Source: Nonomuraea longispora
GTDB lineage: Bacteria; Actinomycetota; Actinomycetes; Streptosporangiales; Streptosporangiaceae
Length of the DNA stretch: 33,918 nucleotides
Reading direction: 5' to 3'
Assembly (NCBI RefSeq): GCF_004348345.1
Contig: NZ_SMJZ01000084.1
Location: 1 to 33,918 of the forward strand
The translations under genes and the position numbers were made by a program. Below, piece by piece: positions 5,964-13,391 of this stretch. The notes below the pieces were generated by a model. The model worked only from the letters and a program-made list of their open reading frames with translations. It was not told the DNA's origin and did not search any database. Every line of letters starts with the position of its first letter. Position 1 is the first letter of the stretch.

Positions 5964-7541
5964 ATGGCCGACGACCGCTTCCACGTATACGACACGACGC
6001 TGCGTGACGGCGCGCAACAGGAGGGGCTCAACCTCACCGTCGCCGACAAGATCGCCGTCGCGCGGCACCTGGACGGCCTGGGCGTGGGCTTCATCGAAGG
6101 GGGCTGGCCGGGCGCCAACCCCAAGGACACAGAGTTCTTCAGGCAGGCTCGAACAGAGCTCGACCTGAAGCACGCGCAACTGGCCGCGTTCGGCGCGACC
6201 CGCCGGGCCGGTGTGAAGGCAGCCGACGACCCATTGGTAGCCGCTTTGCGCGAATCCGCCGCGCCGGTCGTGACCCTTGTCGCCAAGAGCCACGACCGGC
6301 ACGTGGAGCTGGCCCTCCGCACGAGTCTCCAGGAGAACCTCGCGATGATCCGCGACACGGTCTCTCACCTTCGTGCGGAGGGACAGCGAGTCTTCCTCGA
6401 CGCCGAGCACTTCTTCGACGGCTACACGTCCAATCCAGCCTACGCGCTGGAGGTCATCAGGACCGCCGCCGAGGCCGGGGCCGACGTCATCGCCCTGTGC
6501 GACACCAACGGCGGCATGCTCCCCGACGAGCTCGCCGAGATCGTCCACGACGCCGTCCAGACCGGCGCCCGCGTCGGCATCCACTGCCACGACGACACGG
6601 GCTGCGCCGTCGCCAACACCCTGGCCGCCGTCAAGGCCGGAGCCACCCACGTGCAGGGCTGCGCCAACGGCTACGGCGAACGCTCCGGCAACGCCAACCT
6701 CTTCACCGTCGTGGCCAACCTCCAGCTCAAACGCGGCTTCGACCTGGTGCCGCGGGGGGCGCTGGCCGACATGACCCGCATCGCCCACGCGATCACCGAG
6801 GTCACCAACGTCACGCCCAACTCCCACGCCCCCTACGTCGGCATGTCCGCCTTCGCCCACAAGGCCGGCCTGCACGCCAGCGCCATCAAGGTCGACCCCA
6901 ACCTCTACCAGCACATCGACCCCGCCGCCGTCGGCAACGACATGCGCATGCTCGTCTCCGACATGGCGGGCCGGGCCTCGGTCGAGCTCAAGGGCAGGGA
7001 GCTCGGCTACGAGCTGACCCCCGACACCACCAAGACGCTCGTCGAGCGGGTCAAGGACCTCGAGTCCCAGGGCTTCACGTTCGAGGCCGCCGACGCCTCG
7101 TTCGAGCTGCTGCTGCGCGACACCCTGCACGGCTCGCGCAGGCGGCACTTCGAGGTCGAGTCCTGGCGCGTCATCGTCGAGCGCACGAAGGGCGGCGAAC
7201 TGGTCAGCGAGGCCACCGTCAAGCTGTACGCCAAGGGCGAGCGCATCGTCGCCACCGGCGAGGGCAACGGCCCCGTCAACGCCCTCGACAAGGCGGTGCG
7301 CCTGGGCCTGGAGCAGCTCTACCCCGAGCTGGCGAAGCTGGAGCTGGTCGACTACAAGGTCCGCATCCTCGAAGGCACCCACGGCACCGACGCCATCACC
7401 CGGGTCCTCATCACCTCCAGCGACGAGACCTCCGAGTGGGCCACGGTCGGGGTGGCGGAGAACATCATCGACGCCTCGTGGCAGGCGCTGGAGCAGGCGG
7501 TGACGTACGGCCTGCTCCGCGCGGGCAGGGAGGTCTCCTGA
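5964..7541 (+). CDS. cimA: (R)-citramalate synthase
   Basis: 525 residues from ATG 5964, chosen because GGAGAGAAG lies upstream and DRFHVYDTTLRDGAQQEG follows at once; the frame is open further 5' but that is the leader. It condenses acetyl-CoA with pyruvate to citramalate, the threonine-independent entry to isoleucine. Catalytic signs are Arg14-Asp15 in TTLRDGAQQ, metal-binding His207/His209 in GIHCHDDTG, and NGYGERSGNANL. The C-terminal about 130 residues form the LeuA-type allosteric domain (ESWRVIVERTKGG, then VRILEGTHGTDAITRV), the likely site of end-product inhibition. 2-Isopropylmalate synthase is the alternative, but the length, the ELDLKHAQLAAFGATRRAG segment and a leader with both Leu and Ile codons favour CimA. 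Confidence 0.93.
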   Translation: MADDRFHVYDTTLRDGAQQEGLNLTVADKIAVARHLDGLGVGFIEGGWPGANPKDTEFFRQARTELDLKHAQLAAFGATRRAGVKAADDPLVAALRESAAPVVTLVAKSHDRHVELALRTSLQENLAMIRDTVSHLRAEGQRVFLDAEHFFDGYTSNPAYALEVIRTAAEAGADVIALCDTNGGMLPDELAEIVHDAVQTGARVGIHCHDDTGCAVANTLAAVKAGATHVQGCANGYGERSGNANLFTVVANLQLKRGFDLVPRGALADMTRIAHAITEVTNVTPNSHAPYVGMSAFAHKAGLHASAIKVDPNLYQHIDPAAVGNDMRMLVSDMAGRASVELKGRELGYELTPDTTKTLVERVKDLESQGFTFEAADASFELLLRDTLHGSRRRHFEVESWRVIVERTKGGELVSEATVKLYAKGERIVATGEGNGPVNALDKAVRLGLEQLYPELAKLELVDYKVRILEGTHGTDAITRVLITSSDETSEWATVGVAENIIDASWQALEQAVTYGLLRAGREVS

Positions 7542-7552
7542 CGGCCTGACGG

Positions 7553-7580
7553 GCGCAGGGGGCCGCGAAGCCCCCTGCGC
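7553..7580. terminator. Bidirectional terminator between cimA and the heparinase-like gene
   Basis: Perfect 10-bp stem GCGCAGGGGG (7553-7562) with CCCCCTGCGC (7571-7580) and an 8-nt loop, between two convergent stop codons. No T tract. Confidence 0.78.
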
Positions 7581-7586
7581 GAGTCG

Positions 7587-9263
7587 CTAGAACAGGTCCG
7601 AGCGGAACGACACGCCCTCGACCGTGACCTTCCCGCCGGAACACGACACCTTCGGCGAGTCGGTGCCCGGCACGATCACCGTCAGCAGCGACTTCGCCGA
7701 CGGCGACACGACGACGTTCGTGCGCTTCTTCGACAGGTACGTCGGCGACACCCAGCCCAGCTTGCCGCCACGCTGCACCTTCTGCCCGCCGACGCGGCCG
7801 CACGACGACAACTGCAGCAGCGTGACCTTGAAGTCGCCGTCGCCCAGCACCACCTTGCCGCCGCCCTTCGACACCAGCTTCAGCGACGGGTCGAAACGCC
7901 ACACGTTCCTGACCTTCTTGCCGCCGGAGGCGGTGTCCAGCACCGCCATCAGGTCGTCGCCGTGGTTCACGAGCACCGACCTGGTGCGGCTCGTGCCGTA
8001 CGCCTTGTCGGTCAGCCTGAACGCCTGGCGGTCCTTGCCGTACGACGTCTTGACGAGCTTGCTCGGCGTGCGCGGCCGGAACTTGCCGCCGACCACCGTG
8101 GGCACGTTGTGCGCCTCGGGGGAGAGCGTCCAGTAGCGGTAGGCGGTCTTCTCGTACGAGTGGAAGCCGCCGTCCACCAGGATGTCGCGCCCCTTCGCGT
8201 AGTACGTCACGCCCAGGTGGTCCTCGTGGCCGTGGAACTTCATGCCCGGCCCGAACCGGATCGAGTAGTAGGCCGACTCCCGTTCGCCCCAGGCCGTGCG
8301 GCCGAACACGTACCCGGCGCGGTAGGTCCGCACCTCCTGCTTCGGCGTCCCCGCGTCCATCTTCGGCTCGGTGTCGGCGCTGCCGTCGCCGATGGGGACC
8401 ATGTAGCCGTTGGGCATGGTCGAGTGGGCGATGAAGTCCTTCAGCGCCTCTGCCCGCCGGGTGATCTCACCGGGCACCTTGCGCTTGCACTCCTTCATGC
8501 CGGTCATCGCGACCTGCAGCCTGCCGTACACATAGACGGCGTAGCGAGGGGCCTGCTCCATGAGCGCGCCCTGGCCGTCGACGTCGAGCTTCACGGTGCC
8601 GGTCAGCCGGCGGGAGGCCAGGTTCGCCCAGTCCGTACGGCCGTACCTGCAGCCGATGCCCAGGAGCGCGATGTCCTGGTCGATGCCGTGGTTGTGGCCC
8701 TTCTTGTACAGCCGGGGGTCCGACAGGAGCTTGGCGTGCTCGGCCAGGCTGTCCTTCAGCCAGCCGGCGTTGACGTGCCGGCTGAGGCAGAGCAGCGGCT
8801 GCGTGCGCAGGGAGACCGGGTGGTCCTTCCACACGTACAGTTTCGTGCCGCGCGCCCCTCGTTTGTTCCTGGCCACCCAGTCCTTGGTGATCTCGGTGGC
8901 ACGATCCAGGTAGTGCCGCTCGCCGCTGTTCTCGTACTCGACGACCAGTGTCCCCATCCAGCGCAGCGACTGGAACACGTACTCCCACGAACGGTTCCCG
9001 TACGGGCTGGCCGACCAGTTGATCTTCTTGCCGATCTTGTACGGCGGCAGGCCGACCAGCGAGATCTCACCTTTCATGACGTCGCCGGCCGTGGGGGAGC
9101 CGGGCAGCCAGTCGCCTTGACACTCCGCCGTGCGGGCCACTTTGCCGGCGCTGGAGTCGGCTCCGGAGTAGGCCCCGGAGTAGGCCCAGGAGTAGGCGCG
9201 GGCGGGGCCGGTTAACCCGTTGAGAGTGAGCATGAGGGCAAGAGGTAACGCAAACCGGCGCAC
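7587..9263 (-). CDS. Secreted heparinase II/III-family polysaccharide lyase-like protein
   Basis: 558 residues from a GTG at 9261-9263, chosen because GGAAGGA lies 6 nt upstream and a signal peptide (MRRFALPLALMLTLNG...ARA) follows; an ATG 13 codons earlier is possible but has no such site. The N-terminal half is an alpha-helical toroid-like region with HNHGIDQD, a motif placed like the catalytic region of PL8/12/15/21-type lyases. The C-terminal half is a beta-rich Heparinase_II_III domain with FHGHEDHLGVTYYAKGRDILVDGG, which includes the conserved His. Just after the signal peptide comes a small YSxAYSGAYSGADS repeat. It probably cleaves a uronic-acid polysaccharide outside the cell; the substrate is unknown. 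It is not in a visible polysaccharide-use operon. Confidence 0.82.
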   Translation of the reverse strand: MRRFALPLALMLTLNGLTGPARAYSWAYSGAYSGADSSAGKVARTAECQGDWLPGSPTAGDVMKGEISLVGLPPYKIGKKINWSASPYGNRSWEYVFQSLRWMGTLVVEYENSGERHYLDRATEITKDWVARNKRGARGTKLYVWKDHPVSLRTQPLLCLSRHVNAGWLKDSLAEHAKLLSDPRLYKKGHNHGIDQDIALLGIGCRYGRTDWANLASRRLTGTVKLDVDGQGALMEQAPRYAVYVYGRLQVAMTGMKECKRKVPGEITRRAEALKDFIAHSTMPNGYMVPIGDGSADTEPKMDAGTPKQEVRTYRAGYVFGRTAWGERESAYYSIRFGPGMKFHGHEDHLGVTYYAKGRDILVDGGFHSYEKTAYRYWTLSPEAHNVPTVVGGKFRPRTPSKLVKTSYGKDRQAFRLTDKAYGTSRTRSVLVNHGDDLMAVLDTASGGKKVRNVWRFDPSLKLVSKGGGKVVLGDGDFKVTLLQLSSCGRVGGQKVQRGGKLGWVSPTYLSKKRTNVVVSPSAKSLLTVIVPGTDSPKVSCSGGKVTVEGVSFRSDLF

Positions 9264-9415
9264 GCCAGTTCCTTCCGGGACAGAACAACGAGGGCGGCAC
9301 ATGCTTTCGCTCCCGCGATCACCGGGTCAAGCCGAGTGTCCGATTCGTTAGCCGCTCGATGTGGCGCCGGTGCCCCGGCTGGCGAGCCGGCCCCGGAGGA
9401 GGGGATGCTGGTGCC

Positions 9416-10012
9416 GTGAGAATCGACGACCTGACGATCCCCGATACGCCCGCCTGCCGCGGCGCGCTCGAAGTGGCCACCCGCTACCACACGCCCTCGC
9501 TGCTCAACCACTCGATCCGGGCCTACCTGTTCGCCGCCGCCTACGGGCAGGCGCACTCCGTCGCCTTCGACGCCGAGCTGCTGTACGTCGCGGCCATGCT
9601 GCACGACATCGGCCTGGTCGCCGAGTACGACAGCCACACGGTGCCGTACGAGGAGGCGGGCGGGCACGTCGCCTGGGCCTTCTGCGCCGGAGCCGGCTGG
9701 TCGCCGGAGCGCAGGGAACGCGCGGCCGAGGTGATCATCCGGCACATGTGGGCCGAGGTGCCGGTGGAGGACGACCCCGAGGGCCATCTGCTGGAGCTCT
9801 CGACCGGCATGGACATCTCGGGCAGGCGTACCGACGAGATCCCCGAAGGGGTGCGCGCCGAGGCGCTGGAGCGCCATCCGCGGCTGGAGATCGCCAAGGA
9901 GTTCAGCGCGTGCATCGCCGACCAGGGCGCGCGCAAGCCGTCGAGCTTCGCCGGCGGGTTCGTGCGTGACGGCATCGTCGACCGCATCGCGCGCAACCCG
10001 CTCGACGCCTGA
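9416..10012 (+). CDS. HD-domain hydrolase (cyanamide hydratase-like)
   Basis: 198 residues from GTG 9416, preceded by GGAGGAGGGG. The order NHSIRAYLFAAAYG, ELLYVAAMLHDIGL (the His-Asp pair), then EVIIRHMW and later ADQGARKP fits metal-dependent HD proteins. The N-H-S-x-R-x-Y-L-F segment is reminiscent of the cyanamide-hydratase-like subgroup. Real substrates of bacterial members are mostly unknown, so only a metal-dependent hydrolase/hydratase function can be claimed. It is divergent from the heparinase-like gene (152 nt apart) and convergent with the next gene: the two stop codons share the palindrome CTGAGCGCTCAG at 10009-10020. Confidence 0.8.
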   Translation: MRIDDLTIPDTPACRGALEVATRYHTPSLLNHSIRAYLFAAAYGQAHSVAFDAELLYVAAMLHDIGLVAEYDSHTVPYEEAGGHVAWAFCAGAGWSPERRERAAEVIIRHMWAEVPVEDDPEGHLLELSTGMDISGRRTDEIPEGVRAEALERHPRLEIAKEFSACIADQGARKPSSFAGGFVRDGIVDRIARNPLDA

Positions 10013-10016
10013 GCGC

Positions 10017-10346
10017 TCAGCCCTTGGGGCCGGCGCTCTCCGCCACCTCGAACGACCACACTTCCGAGCCGGTCGCCGCGGGGCCCTGGCCGTGGCCGTG
10101 ACCCTGCGCCGCCTGGGCGTGCCCGCGCTGGAACGCCTGGCCCTGCTGCCAGTTCTGGAAGTCCTCCTCGCTGCGCCAGCGGGTGTAGACGAGGTAACGT
10201 TCGGTGCCCTCCACCGGCCTGAGCAGCTCGAACCACTCGAACCCGTCGGCCGACTCCACCATCCCGGCCCGCTTCGAGAACCGTTGCTCCAGCTCGGCGC
10301 GCATGTCGGCGGGCACGGTCAGCACGTTGATCTTCACGACGGACAC
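10017..10346 (-). CDS. MhuD-like haem-degrading monooxygenase (ABM fold)
   Basis: 109 residues from the second of two adjacent GTG codons (10344-10346), 7 nt after GAGGGG; the first GTG (10349) is also possible. With this start the N-terminus reads MSVVKINVLTVPAD, placing Asn at position 7 and Trp at 66 (FQNWQQG), the positions of key residues of mycobacterial MhuD. The expected haem-ligand His is at 76, one residue later than in MhuD. LLRPVEGTERYLVYTRW matches the family core. A His/Gly/Gln-rich insert (QAAQGHGHGQG) follows. The family opens the haem ring to release iron, using a dimer of antibiotic-biosynthesis-monooxygenase folds. No haem-uptake genes are adjacent. It ends 4 nt from the HD gene, convergently. 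Confidence 0.85.
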   Translation of the reverse strand: MSVVKINVLTVPADMRAELEQRFSKRAGMVESADGFEWFELLRPVEGTERYLVYTRWRSEEDFQNWQQGQAFQRGHAQAAQGHGHGQGPAATGSEVWSFEVAESAGPKG

Positions 10347-10362
10347 CACAGAACCCCTCTCG

Positions 10363-10938
10363 TCAGCGCACCACCCGGTGCGGCGAAGGTGAGGGCTCAA
10401 GGCTAACGCGGGCGATCGCCGGCACCTGATCCCGCTCCAGCGCGTCGCGTACGTGCCGCAGCACGACCGTGGACAGGTGCCGGCTGAGCTCGTGCAGCGG
10501 GGCCGACTCGTCGGCGACCACGCGCAGCCGTACGGAGGGGCCGCCACGCCCGTCCACGACGTCGGCGTGGGCGCTCAGCACGGCCGGGCTCGACGCGACG
10601 TCGTCGGCCACCGCCTGCGCCATCCCGGCGGGCGACACCTCGGTCAGCCCGGTCGGCCCCGACTCGACGCGCAGGGGGCCGCGCGGCTCCGCGCGCGCCT
10701 GCGCGAGCAGCCACCACAGCGCCACCAGCGCGACGGCGAGCGCCACGAGCGCCACCACCCACCAGATCCACGGGCTGGTACGCAGGAAGAAGTCGCGCAC
10801 GCCGCCGTCCACGACCGGCTCGCCGGCCGGGCCGAACACGCCCAGGCCACGGGCCAGCGCGAGAGCGCCCAGCGCCGTCAGCACCAGCCCCACCAGTGCC
10901 AGCCCCCACCGGTTGCCCCGGCCGATCCTCTCGCTCAC
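10363..10938 (-). CDS. AmaP-like alkaline-shock-response membrane anchor protein
   Basis: 191 residues from GTG 10936-10938, which overlaps the preceding stop in a GTGA; GGAG sits 5 nt upstream. Two transmembrane helices are clear near the N-terminus (about residues 10-32, WGLALVGLVLTALGALAL, and about 56-80, IWWVVALVALAVALVALWWLL), separated by an external loop. The C-terminal half is soluble and mixed alpha/beta, resembling an Asp23-like domain (ADDVASSPAVLSAHADVVDG). In Staphylococcus, AmaP is the membrane anchor of Asp23; here it is the last gene of the six-gene cluster, which supports that role. Confidence 0.78.
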   Translation of the reverse strand: MSERIGRGNRWGLALVGLVLTALGALALARGLGVFGPAGEPVVDGGVRDFFLRTSPWIWWVVALVALAVALVALWWLLAQARAEPRGPLRVESGPTGLTEVSPAGMAQAVADDVASSPAVLSAHADVVDGRGGPSVRLRVVADESAPLHELSRHLSTVVLRHVRDALERDQVPAIARVSLEPSPSPHRVVR

Positions 10939-11627
10939 CTGGTCTCCTTGACGTTCACGACCACCCGGTACGGCTCCACGGGCTCCATCGCCGCGAGCCG
11001 GGTCAGCACGGCGTCGCGCACCTCCGTACCGAAGCGTTCCTTGTCCCACCCGGACGTGGCCGCCGTGACGACGACCGTGCTCCCGCGCATCCTGGCGCGC
11101 GCCCCGTGCACGCCCGGCACCTCCTCGGCGGCATGCGCGAGGGCCCTTGCGACGGTCCTGGTCCGCAACCCGATGATCAGCCCGGGGTCGCCGCTGCGCA
11201 CGGGCACCATGCCCGGCCGCCCCGGCACCAGCGCCGCGGCCAGCAGCGCCAGTCCGAGCAGCGTCACCACGGCCGAGGCGAGCAGGAACAGCGGGTTCGA
11301 CCACAACGTCGCCGACGCCCACGCGAGCATCCCGTCGTAGGGCACCAGGCGCAGCGGGCGGCCGACCAGCCCGGAGATCGTCTCGGCGGCGACGAGCAGA
11401 CTGAGGAGCATGAGCAGGAGGCCGGCCACGACGGCGGGGATCCTGCGCCGGGGACGGAACGCCCGCACCGCCGCCCTGTCGGTGGCCCTCTCAGTGGCCC
11501 TGTCAGTGGCCCTGTCAGTGGCCCTGTCAGTGGCCCTGCCGGCCGGGCGGGCCCTCCGCGACGGCTCGGCCCGGTGCGCACCTCCCTCGTCATCGGGAGG
11601 TACGGTGCACATCTCCTGCGTGCTCAT
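10935..11627 (-). CDS. DUF6286-type membrane protein with ATDR tandem repeats
   Basis: 230 residues from ATG 11625-11627. Residues about 28-50 are an Arg-rich, low-complexity stretch built on A-T-D-R repeats, encoded by a 12-bp tandem DNA repeat. Two transmembrane helices follow (IPAVVAGLLLMLLSLLVAAE and LFLLASAVVTLLGLALLAAA). The C-terminal soluble domain (VARALAHAAEEVPGVHGARARMRGSTVVVTAATSG) resembles the Asp23-like fold seen in the other cluster proteins. A weaker alternative start is Met6. The family is known only as actinobacterial membrane proteins next to Asp23 genes; its function is unknown. It is coupled to the following AmaP-like gene. Confidence 0.75.
   Translation of the reverse strand: MSTQEMCTVPPDDEGGAHRAEPSRRARPAGRATDRATDRATDRATERATDRAAVRAFRPRRRIPAVVAGLLLMLLSLLVAAETISGLVGRPLRLVPYDGMLAWASATLWSNPLFLLASAVVTLLGLALLAAALVPGRPGMVPVRSGDPGLIIGLRTRTVARALAHAAEEVPGVHGARARMRGSTVVVTAATSGWDKERFGTEVRDAVLTRLAAMEPVEPYRVVVNVKETR
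11473..11532. repeat. 12-bp tandem repeat (5 units) inside the DUF6286-type gene
   Basis: Five units of GCCCTGTCAGTG with two substitutions, read on the plus strand, plus a partial sixth. On the coding strand it gives repeated Ala-Thr-Asp-Arg (one unit Ala-Thr-Glu-Arg). The unit is a multiple of three, so copy-number change would keep the frame. Confidence 0.95.
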
Positions 11628-11665
11628 CCCGGTTCACCGCCCAGGTCCGTCGTTGTGCGTGGTCC

Positions 11666-12112
11666 TCATCGGGGCCCACCGTCGAGGTCGGTCACGATCA
11701 CGTCGAGGCGGGTGACCTCCAGCCCGGTCTGGTCGGCGACGCGGCGGCGCAGGTGCTCACGCAGCCGGGCGGCCACGGCGCGCAGCGGAGCGGGATAGGC
11801 GACGACGACGTGCAGCCGGATGGTGGCTCTGCCGCCCCGAACCTCGGCGCCCGACGAACGGCCCGGAGCCATGCCGCCGGACGTACGGCCCCACGGCCTC
11901 GTCGCCGCCCCCGGTGAGCGGCTCCACGGCGCGGTCCTGACCCGTACCTCGTGTACCTCGGGAAGCTCCTCCGCCGCGACACACGCGATCTTGAGCACCA
12001 CCTGGTCGGCCACCTCGGTACGGCCCCGCCCTTCCGGCGGTGGCTGCGGAGGACGGCGCTGCGCGGGCACCGCCACGGTGGCCGCGCCCTCGGCCGGCGA
12101 GACGTCGGTCAT
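11666..12112 (-). CDS. Asp23/Gls24-family envelope stress protein
   Basis: 148 residues from an ATG overlapping the preceding stop (ATGA at 12109-12112). After a Pro-rich head, the core TEVADQVVLKIACVAAEELPEVHEVRV and RATIRLHVVVAYPAPLRAVAARLREHLRRRV, then LEVTRLDVIVTDL, follow the Asp23 pattern seen in the first gene of the cluster. A segment of about 35 residues, rich in Gly, Arg and Pro, interrupts the two halves. The role is inferred from the family: a soluble protein that binds membrane anchors and supports envelope homeostasis. There is a 38-nt gap to the next gene. Confidence 0.8.
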   Translation of the reverse strand: MTDVSPAEGAATVAVPAQRRPPQPPPEGRGRTEVADQVVLKIACVAAEELPEVHEVRVRTAPWSRSPGAATRPWGRTSGGMAPGRSSGAEVRGGRATIRLHVVVAYPAPLRAVAARLREHLRRRVADQTGLEVTRLDVIVTDLDGGPR

Positions 12113-12297
12113 CTCCGCCTCGTGGACAGGCTCGACAGGTTCACCTCGCCCGTCTCGACGACCCGCCCGACGACGAAGCCGGCCGCGCCCAGCACGAGGA
12201 CGAGCAGGAACGCGGTCAGCCCGCCGAACGCCGCCGTGAGACCGAGGATGATGCCGACGGCCAGGCCGATCAGTGTCGGCCAGTGGGCGTTGTTCAT
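12109..12297 (-). CDS. Small DUF2273-like membrane protein
   Basis: 62 residues, ATG overlapping the upstream stop (ATGA at 12294-12297). Two hydrophobic helices, PTLIGLAVGIILGLTAAFGG and TAFLLVLVLGAAGFVVGRVVE, and a basic tail ending STRRR. Size, topology and neighbourhood fit the DUF2273 proteins that accompany Asp23 and AmaP in Gram-positive bacteria and likely help hold Asp23 at the membrane. Confidence 0.8.
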   Translation of the reverse strand: MNNAHWPTLIGLAVGIILGLTAAFGGLTAFLLVLVLGAAGFVVGRVVETGEVNLSSLSTRRR

Positions 12298-12734
12298 GGC
12301 TCCTCCATGATGTCGTCGATACGCACGTTGACCCGGCGGTCGCCCGCCAGGTCCGTCACGGCCCGCCGTACGTCGTCGGCGGTCTCCGGCAGAGGGCGGT
12401 CCATCCTGGCGACGACGGCGATCTCCACCTGGCGGTCGTTCACCGACACACCCAGGAGCCGCTCGCCCGGCATGTACGTGGCCACCGTCCCGAACGGTCC
12501 CCCGGACAGCCCGACCACCCCAGGACACGCCCGCACCCGCTCCGCGATCATCCGCGCCTCGCCGTCCCCCGTGCCAGGGCCGGCCGGGTTCCCGCGTCCG
12601 GGCTCGGCGTCGGCCGCGTCCTTGCGTCCGGGCTCGGCGTCGGCCGGGCCCTTGCGCCCCGGTCCGGCGTCGGCCGGGTCACCGGCGCCGGACGTGGTCA
12701 CGGAGCCCGGTCTTTCGTCCTCTGGGGTGGTCAT
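12294..12734 (-). CDS. Asp23-like protein with a repetitive N-terminal linker
   Basis: 146 residues from an ATG overlapping the upstream stop (ATGA at 12731-12734). The first about 55 residues are low complexity, with repeats of the type ADAEPGRK (imperfect direct repeats in DNA at about 12596-12680), and are likely disordered. The remainder (ARMIAERVRACPGVVGLSGG, then VNDRQVEIAVVARMDRPLPET and VNVRIDDI) resembles a single Asp23-like alpha/beta domain: start helix, charged strand, DIM-type end. It belongs to the same coupled operon. Confidence 0.72.
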   Translation of the reverse strand: MTTPEDERPGSVTTSGAGDPADAGPGRKGPADAEPGRKDAADAEPGRGNPAGPGTGDGEARMIAERVRACPGVVGLSGGPFGTVATYMPGERLLGVSVNDRQVEIAVVARMDRPLPETADDVRRAVTDLAGDRRVNVRIDDIMEEP

Positions 12735-13225
12735 TGGACCCTGGGTTCCTGCTCCGCGTCCCGTTGGTCGCCCGTGTCCCGGTCCTTGCCCCGCTCCTGG
12801 CCGGGCAGGTGTACGTCGTCGACGCGGATGTTGACCTCGGTCACCTCCAGTCCGCACATCCGTTCGATCGCCGCGATGACGTTGCGCCGTACGGCCGCGG
12901 CCAGGTCGGGGATCGCGGTGCCGTACTCGGCCACCAGGTCCATGTCCACGGCGGCCTGCCGCTCGCCCACCTCGACCGACACGCCCTGGGAGACGCTCGC
13001 GTCCCCGCCGACGATCCCCTTCATGCTGCCGAGGGCTCGCGCCGTGCCCGCCCCCATGGCGTGCACGCCGGACACCTCGCGTGCCGCGAGACCCGCGATC
13101 TTGGCGACCACTCCGTCGTTGATGCTCGTGGTGCCCTTGTCGGTGACCAGCGAGGTGGCCGGGCCGCCCTCGGACGTTCGTGCCCGTGGCACCGCGCCCG
13201 TCTCTGTGTTGGACATCGTGTCCAT
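12731..13225 (-). CDS. Asp23/Gls24-family envelope stress response protein (first gene of cluster)
   Basis: 164 residues from ATG 13223-13225, chosen because GGAGGGTGACG precedes it; an in-frame ATG 17 codons upstream lacks such a site. The Asp23 domain is clear: INDGVVAKIAGLAAREVSGVHAMG, GVSVEVGERQAAVDMDLVAEYGTAIPDLAAAVRRNVIAAIERMCGLEVTEVNIRVDDVHL. A disordered N-terminal tail and a charged C-terminal tail flank it. The protein is the best match to the family among the three paralogues here and opens the cluster. The upstream region (13226-13391) is shared with the divergent FAH-family gene and contains the small inverted repeat GACGG-ATAC-CCGTC at 13278-13291. Confidence 0.92.
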   Translation of the reverse strand: MDTMSNTETGAVPRARTSEGGPATSLVTDKGTTSINDGVVAKIAGLAAREVSGVHAMGAGTARALGSMKGIVGGDASVSQGVSVEVGERQAAVDMDLVAEYGTAIPDLAAAVRRNVIAAIERMCGLEVTEVNIRVDDVHLPGQERGKDRDTGDQRDAEQEPRVQ

Positions 13226-13391
13226 CTCGTCACCCTCCGATGTGTCGCTATTAGGGGCAGCTAACCCGCAGCACACGACGGATACCCGTCAAAACGGACT
13301 TTTGGGGTATTCGACGGCGAATCCTGGCCTCTGTCTGGTGGCGGAGGCGCAGATGGGCGGACTCCTCCGACGGCGGCGATAGCCTTGTCGA

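Noticed and set aside
13282..13310. GGGTAT boxes on both strands as SigB-type stress promoters of the Asp23 cluster and FAH-family gene
   Set aside because: No GNNT box at 14-16 nt upstream on either strand, so the match is incomplete.
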